64,000 nucleotides of DNA from Parapedobacter sp037190485 (GTDB lineage: Bacteria; Bacteroidota; Bacteroidia; Sphingobacteriales; Sphingobacteriaceae). Positions 1-8,524 of the stretch are shown here, piece after piece. A program made the position numbers and the translations under genes. Location: the NCBI GenBank assembly GCA_037190485.1, contig JBBCJB010000002.1:310001-374000 (forward strand), given 5' to 3'. The number at the start of each line of letters is the position of its first letter. Position 1 is the stretch's first letter. The notes below the pieces were generated by a model that searched no databases, was not told where the DNA came from, and was given only the letters and a program-made list of their open reading frames with translations.

Positions 1-90
1 CATCCTGCACTGATCGTCATCGGCGAAGTCACGCAGTTGGCATCACTTGCCGCGGCACAAGCACATTACGCTGTCAATCGAGTGGTTTAG
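1..90 (+). CDS. Uroporphyrinogen-III C-methyltransferase, C-terminal end (partial)
   Basis: Frame 1 is open from the first base to a TAG at 88-90 and encodes the last 29 residues of a protein that starts outside the window. The residues PALIVIGEV close to the C-terminus fit the conserved end of the SUMT/CobA family, which methylates uroporphyrinogen III to precorrin-2 for sirohaem or cobalamin. The convergent neighbour is a TauE-type exporter of sulfur anions, and sirohaem is the cofactor of sulfite reductase, so a sulfate-assimilation setting is plausible (inference). Only a short tail is visible, so the family call rests on one motif plus context. Confidence 0.6.
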   Translation, partial: HPALIVIGEVTQLASLAAAQAHYAVNRVV

Positions 91-113
91 GCTTCGTGGG
101 AATCCGGAAAGCC

Positions 114-1013
114 TTAGCCCAGCGAATTCCACAATGTGAACGACGAGGTAAGCACGATCAGCACCCCGACGGCGACGAACAATACCTTTTGGGGTACGCG
201 CTTCGTGAGGTACGCGCCGAAGGGCGCGGCCACGGACCCGCCGACGATCAGGCCCAGGATGATCTGCCAGCTCTGGATCCCGGTGAAGTAGATCAGGATG
301 CCGGCGGTGAAATAGGTTACGAAAAACTCGGCGGTGTTGACCGTGCCGATGACTTTATCGGGCGCATTGCCCTGGCTGATCAGGTTGGACGTGACGATGG
401 GCCCCCAGCCGCCGCCGCCGATGGCATCGAAGAACCCGCCGAAGAGCGCCAATAGCGGGGCACGCTTCACGTTCCGCTTGATCTCCATTTTCTTGCGGAA
501 CGCCTTCCGCAGGATGACGATGCCCAGCACCACCAAATACGCGCTGATGAACGGCTTGACCGCCCCACCGTCCAGCACGGCCCCCAACAAAAAGGCACCG
601 GCCGAAGCGCTCAGGACGCCCGGGATGACCAAGCGGAAGAAAAGGGATTTGTCGAAGTTACCGAATTTGATGTGCGACAGGCCCGACACGCCCGTGGTGA
701 ATATCTCGGCCGAATGGACGGCCGCCGAAGCCAATCGCGGGGAAAGCCCGAACCCGAGCAGCACGGCGTTTGACGTGGCACCATAGGCCATCCCCAACGC
801 GCCGTCAACGACCTGTGCCAGGAAACCGGCCAATACGAACCAAAAAAACGTGCTCGTCACCTGGAAGTCGCTCGCCTCGGCCGATGGCAGGTATTTCACG
901 ACCACGATACCGATCAGCAGCGCCTTGAGGAAAATGATGCCACCCGAAATGTGCCTGGTCGTAATGCGATTTGCCGTAAAGTTGGCCAATTTGGCGCTGA
1001 TTGCTTGGATCAT
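114..1013 (-). CDS. TSUP-family sulfite/sulfur anion exporter (TauE/SafE-like)
   Basis: A 299-residue multi-span membrane protein of the TauE/SafE (TSUP) family, which moves sulfite, sulfonates or related small organic anions across the inner membrane. The family's two internal halves are visible: QVVDGALGMAYG near residue 70 at the start of the first repeat and the glycine-rich DAIGGGGWGP near residue 195 at the start of the second, separated by a charged loop (RKAFRKKMEIKR). There are about seven to eight hydrophobic segments. It converges on the sirohaem-synthesis gene, with 23 bases between the stops, which supports a role in sulfur assimilation, for example keeping sulfite low. The exact substrate cannot be read from sequence. 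Confidence 0.85.
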   Translation of the reverse strand: MIQAISAKLANFTANRITTRHISGGIIFLKALLIGIVVVKYLPSAEASDFQVTSTFFWFVLAGFLAQVVDGALGMAYGATSNAVLLGFGLSPRLASAAVHSAEIFTTGVSGLSHIKFGNFDKSLFFRLVIPGVLSASAGAFLLGAVLDGGAVKPFISAYLVVLGIVILRKAFRKKMEIKRNVKRAPLLALFGGFFDAIGGGGWGPIVTSNLISQGNAPDKVIGTVNTAEFFVTYFTAGILIYFTGIQSWQIILGLIVGGSVAAPFGAYLTKRVPQKVLFVAVGVLIVLTSSFTLWNSLG

Positions 1014-1134
1014 ATCGGCGACAAAGGTAAATAAAGTCTATTAAAATGATGGATTTAATTTGCATTTATTTTCTGTTTTTCCCCCGGTTGCGGCGGCTCA
1101 TCGTTTCTTATTTAGAATAAGTCTATTTAATTTC

Positions 1135-1142
1135 TATATTTG
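1135..1142 (+). promoter_or_regulatory. Bacteroidota -7 box upstream of the first ECF sigma gene
   Basis: TATATTTG fits the TAnnTTTG consensus of the primary Bacteroidota sigma factor. No good TTG/TTTG -33 element lies at the right distance (TTTA at 1111). Transcription would begin near 1149, downstream of the first in-frame ATG at 1060, so it decides in favour of the GTG start at 1168. Confidence 0.5.
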
Positions 1143-1167
1143 TCGCGTTTCAACAACGCAAGATAAC

Positions 1168-1710
1168 GTGGATCGCGAAGATTTGGTGTTTCAGGACAAA
1201 CGTACGGTCGATTGGCTCGATGAGCGGCTTTTTAAGTCGCTGTTTGACCAATATTGGAAACGGCTGTATGGTTTCTGCATGCACCACATCCCGGATACCG
1301 ACGATGCCCAGGAAATCATCCAGCAGGTGTTCCTGTCGTTGTGGGAACGGCGGGATCGCTTGGACATCGACGTCAATATCGGCCATTACCTGTTCAGCGC
1401 CGTGCGCCGTCGAATCGCCCGTTATTATCGCGACCGGGCCTTTGCGCGCGAACGGCTTTCGTATGCGAACGATTTTTGCGAAGAAACCAACAACACCGAA
1501 GAAACCATCCTGTTCAACGATATCCAGCGATATATCGACAGCCTGGTACACCGACTGCCCTGTCGTTGCCAGCAGGTTTACACACTGAGCCGGAACAGCG
1601 GATTGACCATTCCCGAGATTGCCAGGCAATTGGGGATTTCTGAGAAAACAGCGGAAGCACACCTGACGAAAGCCCTGAAAATCCTCAAAGCGGCCATCAA
1701 ATCCGCCTGA
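1168..1710 (+). CDS. FecI-like ECF RNA polymerase sigma factor
   Basis: A 180-residue ECF sigma factor. Region 2 covers roughly residues 25-65 (FDQYWKRLYGF, then DAQEIIQQVFLSLWE) and region 4 the C-terminal 55 residues (LPCRCQQVYTLSR, then GLTIPEIARQLGISEKTAEAHL, a helix-turn-helix). It should direct transcription of the siderophore-receptor operon that follows when released by its FecR partner. The reading frame stays open back to an ATG at 1060, but the -7 box at 1135-1142 would exclude that codon from the message, so I take the GTG at 1168, which opens with VDREDLVFQ. A start slightly further downstream remains possible. The FecR gene follows after 73 bases. Confidence 0.85.
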   Translation: MDREDLVFQDKRTVDWLDERLFKSLFDQYWKRLYGFCMHHIPDTDDAQEIIQQVFLSLWERRDRLDIDVNIGHYLFSAVRRRIARYYRDRAFARERLSYANDFCEETNNTEETILFNDIQRYIDSLVHRLPCRCQQVYTLSRNSGLTIPEIARQLGISEKTAEAHLTKALKILKAAIKSA

Positions 1711-1783
1711 AGCAAAAAAAGTTTCGTCAGGCTAAGGGTAACCGACCGTTTTTGGAACTACTTCCCAAAAACAGGCGAAACGA

Positions 1784-2749
1784 ATGGACATCGATCAGGG
1801 GGTATTGCAGCGGTATTGGCTCGGGCAATGTACGGATGCCGAACGGAAACAGGTCGAAGACTGGCTCGAGGCCGGCGAACCGCCACTGGAATACGCCATA
1901 CACGGGTCGGTTGATGCGGATCGGGTTGGACTTGACCTTTGGAATGCGCTTGAGCGATCGATCGGTGCCGCACCGAGCCAGCCGCGCCGCGTGGGGCGCC
2001 CCCGGTGGCTGTGGGTCGGCATCGCTGCGTCGTTGCTCGCGGCGATCCTGATCGGTTACCGATGGCAATCGAAGCCGGGTCCAGAAAAAGAAGTCGCGTT
2101 GTCCGATTACCGGGTTGCCTCGGCGCCATTGGGCCGTAAGCTGACCGTTACCCTTTCTGACGGTACGGTGGTGCACCTGAATGCCGGCAGCAACATACGT
2201 TATCCCGAGCGGTTCAAGGGCCCAAACAGACGGATCTTGCTGGAGGGCGAGGGCTTTTTCAGCGTTACCGCCGATCCGTTGCGCCCCTTTGTCGTGGAGA
2301 CGCCGCATACGGTCACCGAAGTACTCGGTACGCAGTTCAATCTCCGCGATTTCGCTGGCGATACGCAGCGCAGTATCGTCGTGCAAACGGGCAGTGTGCG
2401 CTACGCGGCCAAAGGTGGTGAGGGCGGCATCGTCCTCCATGCGCAGGACCGCGCGGTGTGCGATTCGGCCGGAATGGCCAAAGACCGGGTAAACAGCGCG
2501 GACTATACCGATTGGAAAGATGAGGTGCTCCGGTTTGGGGACATCCCTTTGGGCGAAGCCATTCCCCTGCTGGAGCGCTGGTATGCCGTCCGCATCCGGC
2601 TAAGCGACCCCGCGTTGGCCGCGCTCCGTGTCAAGGCCAGTTTCCGGAATGCGCCGCTGAACCGGGTGCTGGATGACCTCGGTTACCTCCTTAACCTACA
2701 CTATCGATTGAAAGACCAGGATGTTTTCATTTTCCCAACAATTCCATGA
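1784..2749 (+). CDS. FecR-family anti-sigma factor
   Basis: A 321-residue membrane anti-sigma factor. The N-terminal cytoplasmic part (about 1-72) should bind the sigma factor, a single membrane helix lies at about 74-92, and the periplasmic part carries the FecR domain (GRKLTVTLSDGTVVHLNAGS, then VLGTQFNL) followed by the DUF4974-type end (LGEAIPLLERWYAVRI, then ASFRNAPLNRVLDDL) that contacts the receptor's STN domain. It sits between its sigma factor and its TonB receptor, the standard order for cell-surface signalling. The stop codon overlaps an ATG at 2746, but the receptor's real start is downstream. Confidence 0.9.
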   Translation: MDIDQGVLQRYWLGQCTDAERKQVEDWLEAGEPPLEYAIHGSVDADRVGLDLWNALERSIGAAPSQPRRVGRPRWLWVGIAASLLAAILIGYRWQSKPGPEKEVALSDYRVASAPLGRKLTVTLSDGTVVHLNAGSNIRYPERFKGPNRRILLEGEGFFSVTADPLRPFVVETPHTVTEVLGTQFNLRDFAGDTQRSIVVQTGSVRYAAKGGEGGIVLHAQDRAVCDSAGMAKDRVNSADYTDWKDEVLRFGDIPLGEAIPLLERWYAVRIRLSDPALAALRVKASFRNAPLNRVLDDLGYLLNLHYRLKDQDVFIFPTIP

Positions 2750-2883
2750 ACGATGAAAGGAACACGCTACATGTAACATACACATCACGAAAAGAAGGAA
2801 CCCGGCGCCCTGTCGCCAAACATCAGCACCGGGCCATTGCAACAGATCGTATCACCAATCAACATTACAAGTTCACCAAAAAT

Positions 2884-5436
2884 ATGAAATCTTTACGAGT
2901 ATTCTTATTCCTTGCGCTGGTTTTAGCGGCCGGCACCACACTATATGCACAGGAAGATATCCTGCAACGCCGGATTACCCTTCAGTTGGGTGAGATAACC
3001 GTGGGCGATGCGCTCCGGGCCATTGAACAGGAGACCGGTTACGAAATCCTGTACAGTTCCAGTCTCGTCGACACCAAACGGCTTGTCACCGTCCATTTCC
3101 GGAATGCCACCCTGCTGCGCGTGCTCCGGGATTTGCTCGGGGAGGCCGCCAACGGCGTGCGCGCCGAGGGCAGGCAGATCAAGATCCAACCTGCACAGGG
3201 CAAAGGAACCGTGCGCGGCACGGTACAGTCGAGCGACGGGCAGGCCGCCGGATACGTCACGGTGGGCATCCGTGGCCAACGGAGCATCCAGGCCGATGAT
3301 CGCGGCCAGTTTACGCTGGAAAACATCGACGCCGGCAACCACACCGTCACGGCCACCTTCGTGGGCCTGAAACCGCAGCAGCAACGCGTCACGGTAACCG
3401 CCGGGCAAGCCACTGCGGTTGCATTTGTACTCAGTGAAGACGCGCAGACCCTCCAGGAGGTCATCGTGAACGGTGAGCGCACCAATAGATTCGCCAACAA
3501 GGAAACGGAATACGTGGCGCGGATGCCGCTGAAAAACCTGGAGAACCCACAGGTATATAACGTCGTGACCAAGGAGCTGTTGGCCGACCAATTGAACACC
3601 AACATCAACGACGCGCTTGTGAACGCGCCCGGCACGGGCGTGATGAACAACCCGGCGGGTGGATTGGCCATCACGCTGCGTGGATTTTCCGGCGGTCCCA
3701 TGGCCCGGAATGGCCTGCAGACCTCGTCGGTCAGGTCATCGCTCGATCCGGTCAACCTGGAACGCATCGAGGTGCTCAAAGGCCCGTCGGGCACGCTCTT
3801 CCAAGGGGTAGCGACCTACGGAGGCGTGGTCAATTTCGTCACCAAGAAGCCGTATGAAACGCAGGGTGGCAGTGTGGGCTATTCTTTCGGTAGCTTCGGC
3901 CTGAGCCGCACCACCATAGACTACAATACCCCGCTGAATACGGACCGGACAGCGCTGTTCCGCATCAACGCGGTGCTGCACCGGGAGGGCAGCTTCCGCG
4001 AGGCCGGTCACAACAATACCTATACCGTTGCGCCAAGTTTCCGCTATCAGGTAAACGATCGGCTCGAATTCCTGGTGGACATGGAATTGTATAACTTCGA
4101 CCAGACACGCACGGGCAGCCTGGACTTCGGCCCCTACACCTCCGCGGCAGAAGTGCCCCTTCAGGACGTGGCGCTGTTCGTGGACGACGTCAATGCCGTA
4201 GGCACCAATGTGAAAACGTTCGTGCAGGCTAACTACAGACTGTCTGACCAATGGGTGTCGTCGAGCAATGTGGCGATCATCAACGAGCAGCTGGACAACA
4301 GCTACCAGCCGCACTACCAATTCAACCGCACCGGCGACAGCATTTACCGCAACGTGCATGTTTACGGCCCCATCATCAATAAGTTCCTCAATGTCCAGCA
4401 GAATTTCACCGGCGATTTCCGGATCGGCAACCTGCGCAACCGGCTCCTGGCCGGCCTGGATTACAACCAGAACACCAACATCCGCAGCGACCGCGGCCGG
4501 GGATTGGTGGTGGATACGATGGCCGTGGCGCGTCCAACCAAGCTGAACCGGCGGCAGATCGAAACGGCTTTTGAAGCGTCTCGCCTTGGCATAGGCTCTT
4601 CGTTCTCGGAGTTCGCGCGTTACGGTGCGTATGCGTCCAATGTACTGAACGTCACCGACCGGCTGCTGGCCATGGTGAGCCTGCGCGTGGACCGCTACGA
4701 GCTTAAGGGGGCAAACGGTTGGAACCAAACGGCCTTCTCGCCAAAGCTCGGCTTGGTCTACCAACCCGTCAAAGATCAGCTGGCCCTGTTCGTGAACCTG
4801 CTTGACGGGTTCAACAATGCCAATACGACCACCCGTGCGGACGGCACGTTGGTAAACCTCGATCCCGAACATGCCACGCAATACGAAGGCGGCGTCAAGC
4901 TCGATGCCGCGGGAGGCAAGGTCAATGCCACCGTGAGCTATTACCACATCCGGATCCACAACGCCGTGATGCGCGACGACCAGAATTTCTTCCTTTCACA
5001 GGATGGGGTGCAAGAGAGCAAGGGCTTCGACGTGGAGGTGATCGCCAACCCGCTGCCCGGGCTGAACATCATGGCGGGCTACGCCTACAACGACAACCGT
5101 TACGTCCGCGCATCGAGTTTCGAAGGCAAATACGCCACGGGTATTCCAAGGAATATGGGCAACTTCTGGGTCAGCTACAAGTTCCAGCCCGGCAGTGGCC
5201 TACGCAACATCGGACTGGCCATGGGCGGCAACATCGTGGACGACTCCTATCGTGACGGATTGAATACCGCGATAAACCCGGCTTATGCGTTGTATAGCGG
5301 TAGCGTATTCTACGCATTGAGCAAGTGGCGTTTCGGACTCAAGCTGAATAACCTGACCAATACCCGGTACTATTCCAACGGCGGCCTGTTGCAGCAACCG
5401 CGCAATGCCGTTGCGAATGCCAGCTTCCATTTCTAG
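2884..5436 (+). CDS. TonB-dependent siderophore-type receptor with STN signalling domain
   Basis: An 850-residue outer-membrane receptor. I start it at 2884 because the codons there give a clean signal peptide (MKSLRVFLFLALVLAAG, cleavage after LYAQ); the frame is open back to 2746 but the extra 46 residues are basic and unlike an export signal. After the signal come an STN domain (about 25-80, GEITVGDALRAIEQETGYEI), a carboxypeptidase-regulatory-like beta domain (about 100-185), the plug (LERIEVLKGPSGTLFQG) and a 22-strand type barrel ending in the aromatic NASFHF. Single-component layout without SusD, plus the adjacent PepSY protein, points to a siderophore-iron complex as substrate. The STN domain makes it the signal source for the FecR gene just upstream. 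Confidence 0.9.
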   Translation: MKSLRVFLFLALVLAAGTTLYAQEDILQRRITLQLGEITVGDALRAIEQETGYEILYSSSLVDTKRLVTVHFRNATLLRVLRDLLGEAANGVRAEGRQIKIQPAQGKGTVRGTVQSSDGQAAGYVTVGIRGQRSIQADDRGQFTLENIDAGNHTVTATFVGLKPQQQRVTVTAGQATAVAFVLSEDAQTLQEVIVNGERTNRFANKETEYVARMPLKNLENPQVYNVVTKELLADQLNTNINDALVNAPGTGVMNNPAGGLAITLRGFSGGPMARNGLQTSSVRSSLDPVNLERIEVLKGPSGTLFQGVATYGGVVNFVTKKPYETQGGSVGYSFGSFGLSRTTIDYNTPLNTDRTALFRINAVLHREGSFREAGHNNTYTVAPSFRYQVNDRLEFLVDMELYNFDQTRTGSLDFGPYTSAAEVPLQDVALFVDDVNAVGTNVKTFVQANYRLSDQWVSSSNVAIINEQLDNSYQPHYQFNRTGDSIYRNVHVYGPIINKFLNVQQNFTGDFRIGNLRNRLLAGLDYNQNTNIRSDRGRGLVVDTMAVARPTKLNRRQIETAFEASRLGIGSSFSEFARYGAYASNVLNVTDRLLAMVSLRVDRYELKGANGWNQTAFSPKLGLVYQPVKDQLALFVNLLDGFNNANTTTRADGTLVNLDPEHATQYEGGVKLDAAGGKVNATVSYYHIRIHNAVMRDDQNFFLSQDGVQESKGFDVEVIANPLPGLNIMAGYAYNDNRYVRASSFEGKYATGIPRNMGNFWVSYKFQPGSGLRNIGLAMGGNIVDDSYRDGLNTAINPAYALYSGSVFYALSKWRFGLKLNNLTNTRYYSNGGLLQQPRNAVANASFHF

Positions 5437-5440
5437 CCGC

Positions 5441-6649
5441 ATGACGAAGCAAAAGAAGCCCCTGTGGCGCCGTATAAACGAGTGGTTGCACCTGTGGCTG
5501 GGGCTGGCCTCGGGCATCGTCGTGTTTGTCGTGTGTTTCACGGCAGCCATCTGGGTCTTCCGTGATGAAGTGGCCTATTTCACCATGCCGTTCCATCGCA
5601 TTGCACCGCAGCATGCCCCCTTCCTGCCGCCGTCGAGGCTGCAGGAAGGGGCTATGCACTACTTGGACAGTGCATTGGCCGGCAGGCCGATGGCCCTGCA
5701 GAACATCACGTACCGCGGACCGGACCGCACCACGTTCGTCGGCTACCTCGATACCGTCAAGAAGGTGTACATGGGCTTTCTGCACCTGGATCCGTACGCG
5801 GGACGCGTGGTGCACAATGAGCTTTTCGAGACCAGCAAGACCCGGAAGTTTTTCCTCTTCATCCGGGCCGGGCACCGCTTTTTCTGGCTACCCCGGGAAA
5901 TCGGCAGTCCGGTGGTGGGCGCCAGCTGCATCATCTTTCTCATCACGCTCATCACGGGGCTCGTCTGGTGGTACCCCAAAAAGTGGACGAAGAGCACCCG
6001 CCAAAAGAGTTTTGCCATCAAGTGGAAAGCCGGGTGGAAGCGTATCAACCTCGACCTGCACAACGTGCTCGGCTTTTACACCATGTTGTTGGCCTTCATC
6101 CTTACCTATACGGGTGTGTACTACAGCTTTGGGTGGTTTCGCGATGGCTATCACTACCTGCTTGGCCAGGGCGAGCTGGCCGATCGCACCACGCCCGCCC
6201 TACCGGCTGGAGGCATCGTGCCGCGGTTGGACAATCCGATTGACGCGCTCTGGCAGCAGCTCCGTTACGCGGAGGGGAAGACGGACGGCCAACTGTCCAT
6301 TGCTTTTCCGAAGGATACGATCGAGCCGATTTCGGCGACGTACAATCCGGATGAAGGCCGTTCGTTCCGTTCGTATACACGCCTATACGACCAGCGGAAC
6401 CTGCAAGAACTTCCGCAAACGGGTTTCGGCAGCCGTGGGAGCAGCCAGCCCTTTGAAACCTTGAGCCTCGGCCAGCGAATCATCCGGATGAATTTCGATA
6501 TCCATGTCGGATCCATCGGTGGATTGAGCACGAAGATACTCGCCGCATTGGTGTCGCTTGTCGGTGCTTCCTTGCCCGTTACGGGTTTTATCATCTGGTA
6601 CAACCGCAAGTGGGGGAAGCGTCCCGCAAGGCCGCGAAAACCGTCGTGA
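5441..6649 (+). CDS. PepSY-associated membrane protein, probable ferric-siderophore reductase
   Basis: A 402-residue inner-membrane protein of the PepSY-TM family. The start at 5441 lies four bases after the receptor stop; an earlier in-frame ATG at 5405 would overlap the receptor and adds nothing recognisable. Four hydrophobic segments are visible: near 17-40 (WLGLASGIVVFVV), near 165-185 (ending TGLVWWYPKKW), near 207-230 (LGFYTMLLAFILTYTGVYY) and near 370-390. The histidines of the first and third segments (EWLHLW, DLHNVLGFY) are in positions used for haem in related reductases. Such proteins next to siderophore receptors are thought to reduce or release imported ferric iron (family knowledge; substrate inferred). 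Confidence 0.8.
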   Translation: MTKQKKPLWRRINEWLHLWLGLASGIVVFVVCFTAAIWVFRDEVAYFTMPFHRIAPQHAPFLPPSRLQEGAMHYLDSALAGRPMALQNITYRGPDRTTFVGYLDTVKKVYMGFLHLDPYAGRVVHNELFETSKTRKFFLFIRAGHRFFWLPREIGSPVVGASCIIFLITLITGLVWWYPKKWTKSTRQKSFAIKWKAGWKRINLDLHNVLGFYTMLLAFILTYTGVYYSFGWFRDGYHYLLGQGELADRTTPALPAGGIVPRLDNPIDALWQQLRYAEGKTDGQLSIAFPKDTIEPISATYNPDEGRSFRSYTRLYDQRNLQELPQTGFGSRGSSQPFETLSLGQRIIRMNFDIHVGSIGGLSTKILAALVSLVGASLPVTGFIIWYNRKWGKRPARPRKPS

Positions 6650-6688
6650 TGTCGTCTTTCCCTATGCTTTCCCGATAGGTTCCCGATG

Positions 6689-6711
6689 AAACGCCGTGTT
6701 TTGGGCGTTTT
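6689..6711 (+). terminator. Weak hairpin after the iron-uptake operon
   Basis: AAACGCC (6689-6695) pairs perfectly with GGCGTTT (6704-6710) across an eight-base loop, with one further T. The T-tract is mostly inside the stem, so this is a marginal rho-independent terminator. The rest of 6650-6891 shows nothing I can name. Confidence 0.35.
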
Positions 6712-6891
6712 GACGGCATTGTATCGACGATATATAGGCGATGCATGGGATATCCTCGGGATGGGCCATGGGTGAAGGATGTGTAGGTGACCCATGCGTC
6801 ATTTAGCGACAATTGCGCCGTATCGCGGCATACGCGCCATCGCTCCTGCCGATTGTCCAGACCTTTGTTCCGTTGTTCAAATCACCAGATC

Positions 6892-7656
6892 ATGGCGGAA
6901 CAGAAAAGTATCATCAAATTGAAAGGAAGGATCGGGGATCTGACCTTTTACAAAAACAAGGACGGGTATCAGGCGCGGCAGGCCACGGGCGTGGATCCGG
7001 CGCGCATCGCCAACGACCCGAACTACCAGCGTACCCGCGAGAACAATGCGGAGTTCACCGCGGGGGCCGCGGCATCCAAACGGCTGCGCGACACGCTGCG
7101 GCCCATCATCCTGCTCACCTACGACCCCAAGATGTCGAGACGGCTGTTCAGCCGCATGATGCGCGTGGTGAAGGCCGATGCGGTGAGCGACCGCGGCGAG
7201 CGCAAGGTATTGCCCGAGAACCTGGGGTTGCTTGCGCAATTCGGTTTCAATGCGGCGGCGCAACTGGCCAACACGCTGTTCGTGGTACCTGAATTGGCGA
7301 TAGACCGCGTCACGGGGGATGTGGAACTCGCCATCCCGGCGTTGAACCCGGCGTATACCATCGCCCCGCCGCTGGGCGCCACGCATTTCCAATTCAACCT
7401 CGGCGCGGCCCTGGTGGATTTCGATACGGTGGGCGAAGGGAATGCGTCGGTGATCGAGGTGGCCGAAACCGCCGTGTCGGACCTGAAAACGCCGTTCGTC
7501 GGGGAGACGCTATCGGTTACGCTGCCTGCGGCCAGCACGCTGCCGCTGTTCGTGCTGTTCGGCGTGAGCTTCTACCAGGAGGTGAACGGCAAGCACTATC
7601 CGCTCAACAATGGGGCGTACAACCCCATCTCCATGATCCGGATCGATACGGTATGA
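6892..7656 (+). CDS. Conserved hypothetical protein, first gene of a four-gene cassette
   Basis: A 254-residue soluble protein with no signal peptide or membrane segment. I place the start at 6892 (MAEQKSIIKLKGRIGDLTFY); the frame is open further upstream but that stretch looks non-coding. The N-terminal 130 residues are basic and helical (SKRLRDTLRPIILLTYDPKM); the C-terminal half is beta-rich and hydrophobic, with PALNPAYTIAPPLGATHFQF and a final VSFYQEVNGKHYPLNNGAYN. I recall similar unnamed proteins in Sphingobacteria and Chitinophaga but no function. It overlaps the DUF5675 gene by ATGA, so the two are translationally coupled. A structural or cargo role in a phage-like module is only an inference from the neighbours. 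Confidence 0.6.
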   Translation: MAEQKSIIKLKGRIGDLTFYKNKDGYQARQATGVDPARIANDPNYQRTRENNAEFTAGAAASKRLRDTLRPIILLTYDPKMSRRLFSRMMRVVKADAVSDRGERKVLPENLGLLAQFGFNAAAQLANTLFVVPELAIDRVTGDVELAIPALNPAYTIAPPLGATHFQFNLGAALVDFDTVGEGNASVIEVAETAVSDLKTPFVGETLSVTLPAASTLPLFVLFGVSFYQEVNGKHYPLNNGAYNPISMIRIDTV

Positions 7657-8054
7657 TGGAACTCCATCTCCGCCGTAGCTACCACGAGTCGGGTACCAAC
7701 GGCATCATCAGCCACCGGCACGATCCGGTCTGCGCCTCGATCGAATTGCCCTGGCGCAACAACAAGCGCCACATCAGCTGCATCCCCGAGGGCCGTTACC
7801 GGCTCATCAAGCGGCAGCATACGCGCTGGTGCGAACAACTGGCCGTGGCTGGCGTGCCCCAGCGCGAAGGCATCCTCTTCCATCCGGGCAACAACGCGCT
7901 CCAGGAGTTGCAGGGCTGCATCGCGCCGGTGACCAAGGCCATCGCGCCGGGCGTGGGCAACCACAGCCGCATCGCCTTGGAACGGCTGAAGGCGCTCGTG
8001 TATCCGGTGCTGGATGCGGGGGAACCGGTCTGGTTGGTTGTGTGTTCGATTTGA
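7653..8054 (+). CDS. DUF5675 family protein
   Basis: A 133-residue protein matching DUF5675 as I know it: CIPEGRYRLIKRQHTRW, then REGILFHPGNNALQELQGC with the conserved His, Gly-Asn and Cys, and a short C-terminal strand (VWLVVCSI). The family is found in Bacteroidota genomes and phages and has no established reaction; the His/Cys arrangement invites comparison with cell-wall-acting enzymes, but that is speculation. It begins inside the stop codon of the preceding gene (ATGATG at 7653) and is followed after seven bases by a small basic protein. There is no signal peptide, as with many phage lysins that depend on a holin. Confidence 0.75.
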   Translation: MMELHLRRSYHESGTNGIISHRHDPVCASIELPWRNNKRHISCIPEGRYRLIKRQHTRWCEQLAVAGVPQREGILFHPGNNALQELQGCIAPVTKAIAPGVGNHSRIALERLKALVYPVLDAGEPVWLVVCSI

Positions 8055-8061
8055 AGATTCG

Positions 8062-8289
8062 ATGATGGATACGAACACACTGAAAAAACGTTCGTTACGG
8101 GTGTATCGACGTGTCAAGCAGGGGTTGGGGGCTGCGGCCGGATTGGTGCTTGCTGCACCGCTGAAGCTGCCGTCGAAGGTGCGGCAAGGCGCACACTATG
8201 TGGCGCTGCTCATCGGGTTGCTGGATGCGCTGGAGCGCGAAAAGCCGGATTCGCCGAAGGCGGAAGGCACGGAGGGCGATGCGCCGTGA
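8062..8289 (+). CDS. Small basic amphipathic protein of the cassette
   Basis: A 75-residue protein starting at 8062 (MMDTNTLKKRSLRVYRRVKQ). It has a strongly basic N-terminal 20 residues, a weakly hydrophobic helix (GLGAAAGLVLAAPLKLP), a second hydrophobic stretch (HYVALLIGLLDAL) and an acidic tail. I do not recognise the family. It sits between DUF5675 and the holin-like gene, overlapping the latter by 11 bases, so it is surely co-translated with them. Size and place fit an accessory lysis protein or a chaperone for the next gene, but nothing in the sequence proves it. Confidence 0.5.
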   Translation: MMDTNTLKKRSLRVYRRVKQGLGAAAGLVLAAPLKLPSKVRQGAHYVALLIGLLDALEREKPDSPKAEGTEGDAP

Positions 8290-8449
8290 CCTGCAACTCG
8301 GTACGGTGGCCGGTACGCTGCTGTGCACGCTGCCTGTGCTGGGCGCGGACGAGTTGCTGAAGACCGCGATCCTCGCCGCGGTGGGCGCAACGGCAAGCTT
8401 CCTGGTCAGCTGGTTGCTGCGCACCCTCAGCAAGCGCAGGCGCCGCTAA
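8279..8449 (+). CDS. Holin-like small membrane protein
   Basis: A 56-residue protein starting at ATG 8279, overlapping the preceding gene by 11 bases. It has a short charged N-terminus (MRRDLQ), a hydrophobic segment (LGTVAGTLLCTLPVLG), a turn (ADELLKT), a second hydrophobic segment (AILAAVGATASFLVSWLL) and a strongly basic C-terminus (RTLSKRRRR). Two membrane spans with a basic tail and this size are the usual look of a class II phage holin. It is the last gene of the cassette and is followed by a good terminator. The holin role is inferred from form and from the adjacent DUF5675 gene; an unrelated small membrane protein would look the same. Confidence 0.5.
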   Translation: MRRDLQLGTVAGTLLCTLPVLGADELLKTAILAAVGATASFLVSWLLRTLSKRRRR

Positions 8450-8482
8450 CAAGGCGCGTTTTCGGAAGCCTTTTCCATCGCG

Positions 8483-8515
8483 AACCGCCCTTGGGAAACC
8501 GGGGGCGGTTTTTTT
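8483..8515 (+). terminator. Rho-independent terminator closing the DUF5675/holin-like cassette
   Basis: AACCGCCC (8483-8490) pairs perfectly with GGGCGGTT (8503-8510) across a 12-base loop, followed by TTTTT. It lies 33 bases after the holin-like stop and 9 bases before the convergent DUF4377 gene end, so the cassette is a self-contained transcription unit. Confidence 0.85.
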
Positions 8516-8524
8516 GGCCTTAGT

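Noticed and set aside
1060..1167. Upstream extension of the first sigma factor to ATG 1060
   Set aside because: A TAnnTTTG box at 1135-1142 lies inside the extension, and the residues are unlike any sigma N-terminus.
2746..2883. Start of the first TonB receptor at ATG 2746, overlapping the FecR stop
   Set aside because: The extension is basic and lacks an export signal; the proper signal peptide starts at 2884. The ATGA overlap is probably chance.
3736..4959. A 407-codon open frame opposite the first TonB receptor
   Set aside because: The receptor barrel motifs are on the plus strand; the reverse frame is rich in Val/Ile/His as expected from a shadow.
6650..6891. Promoter with GACCTTTG near 6875 for the DUF5675 cassette
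   Set aside because: It deviates at the first base of the TA pair and has no -33 element; too weak to list as a feature.
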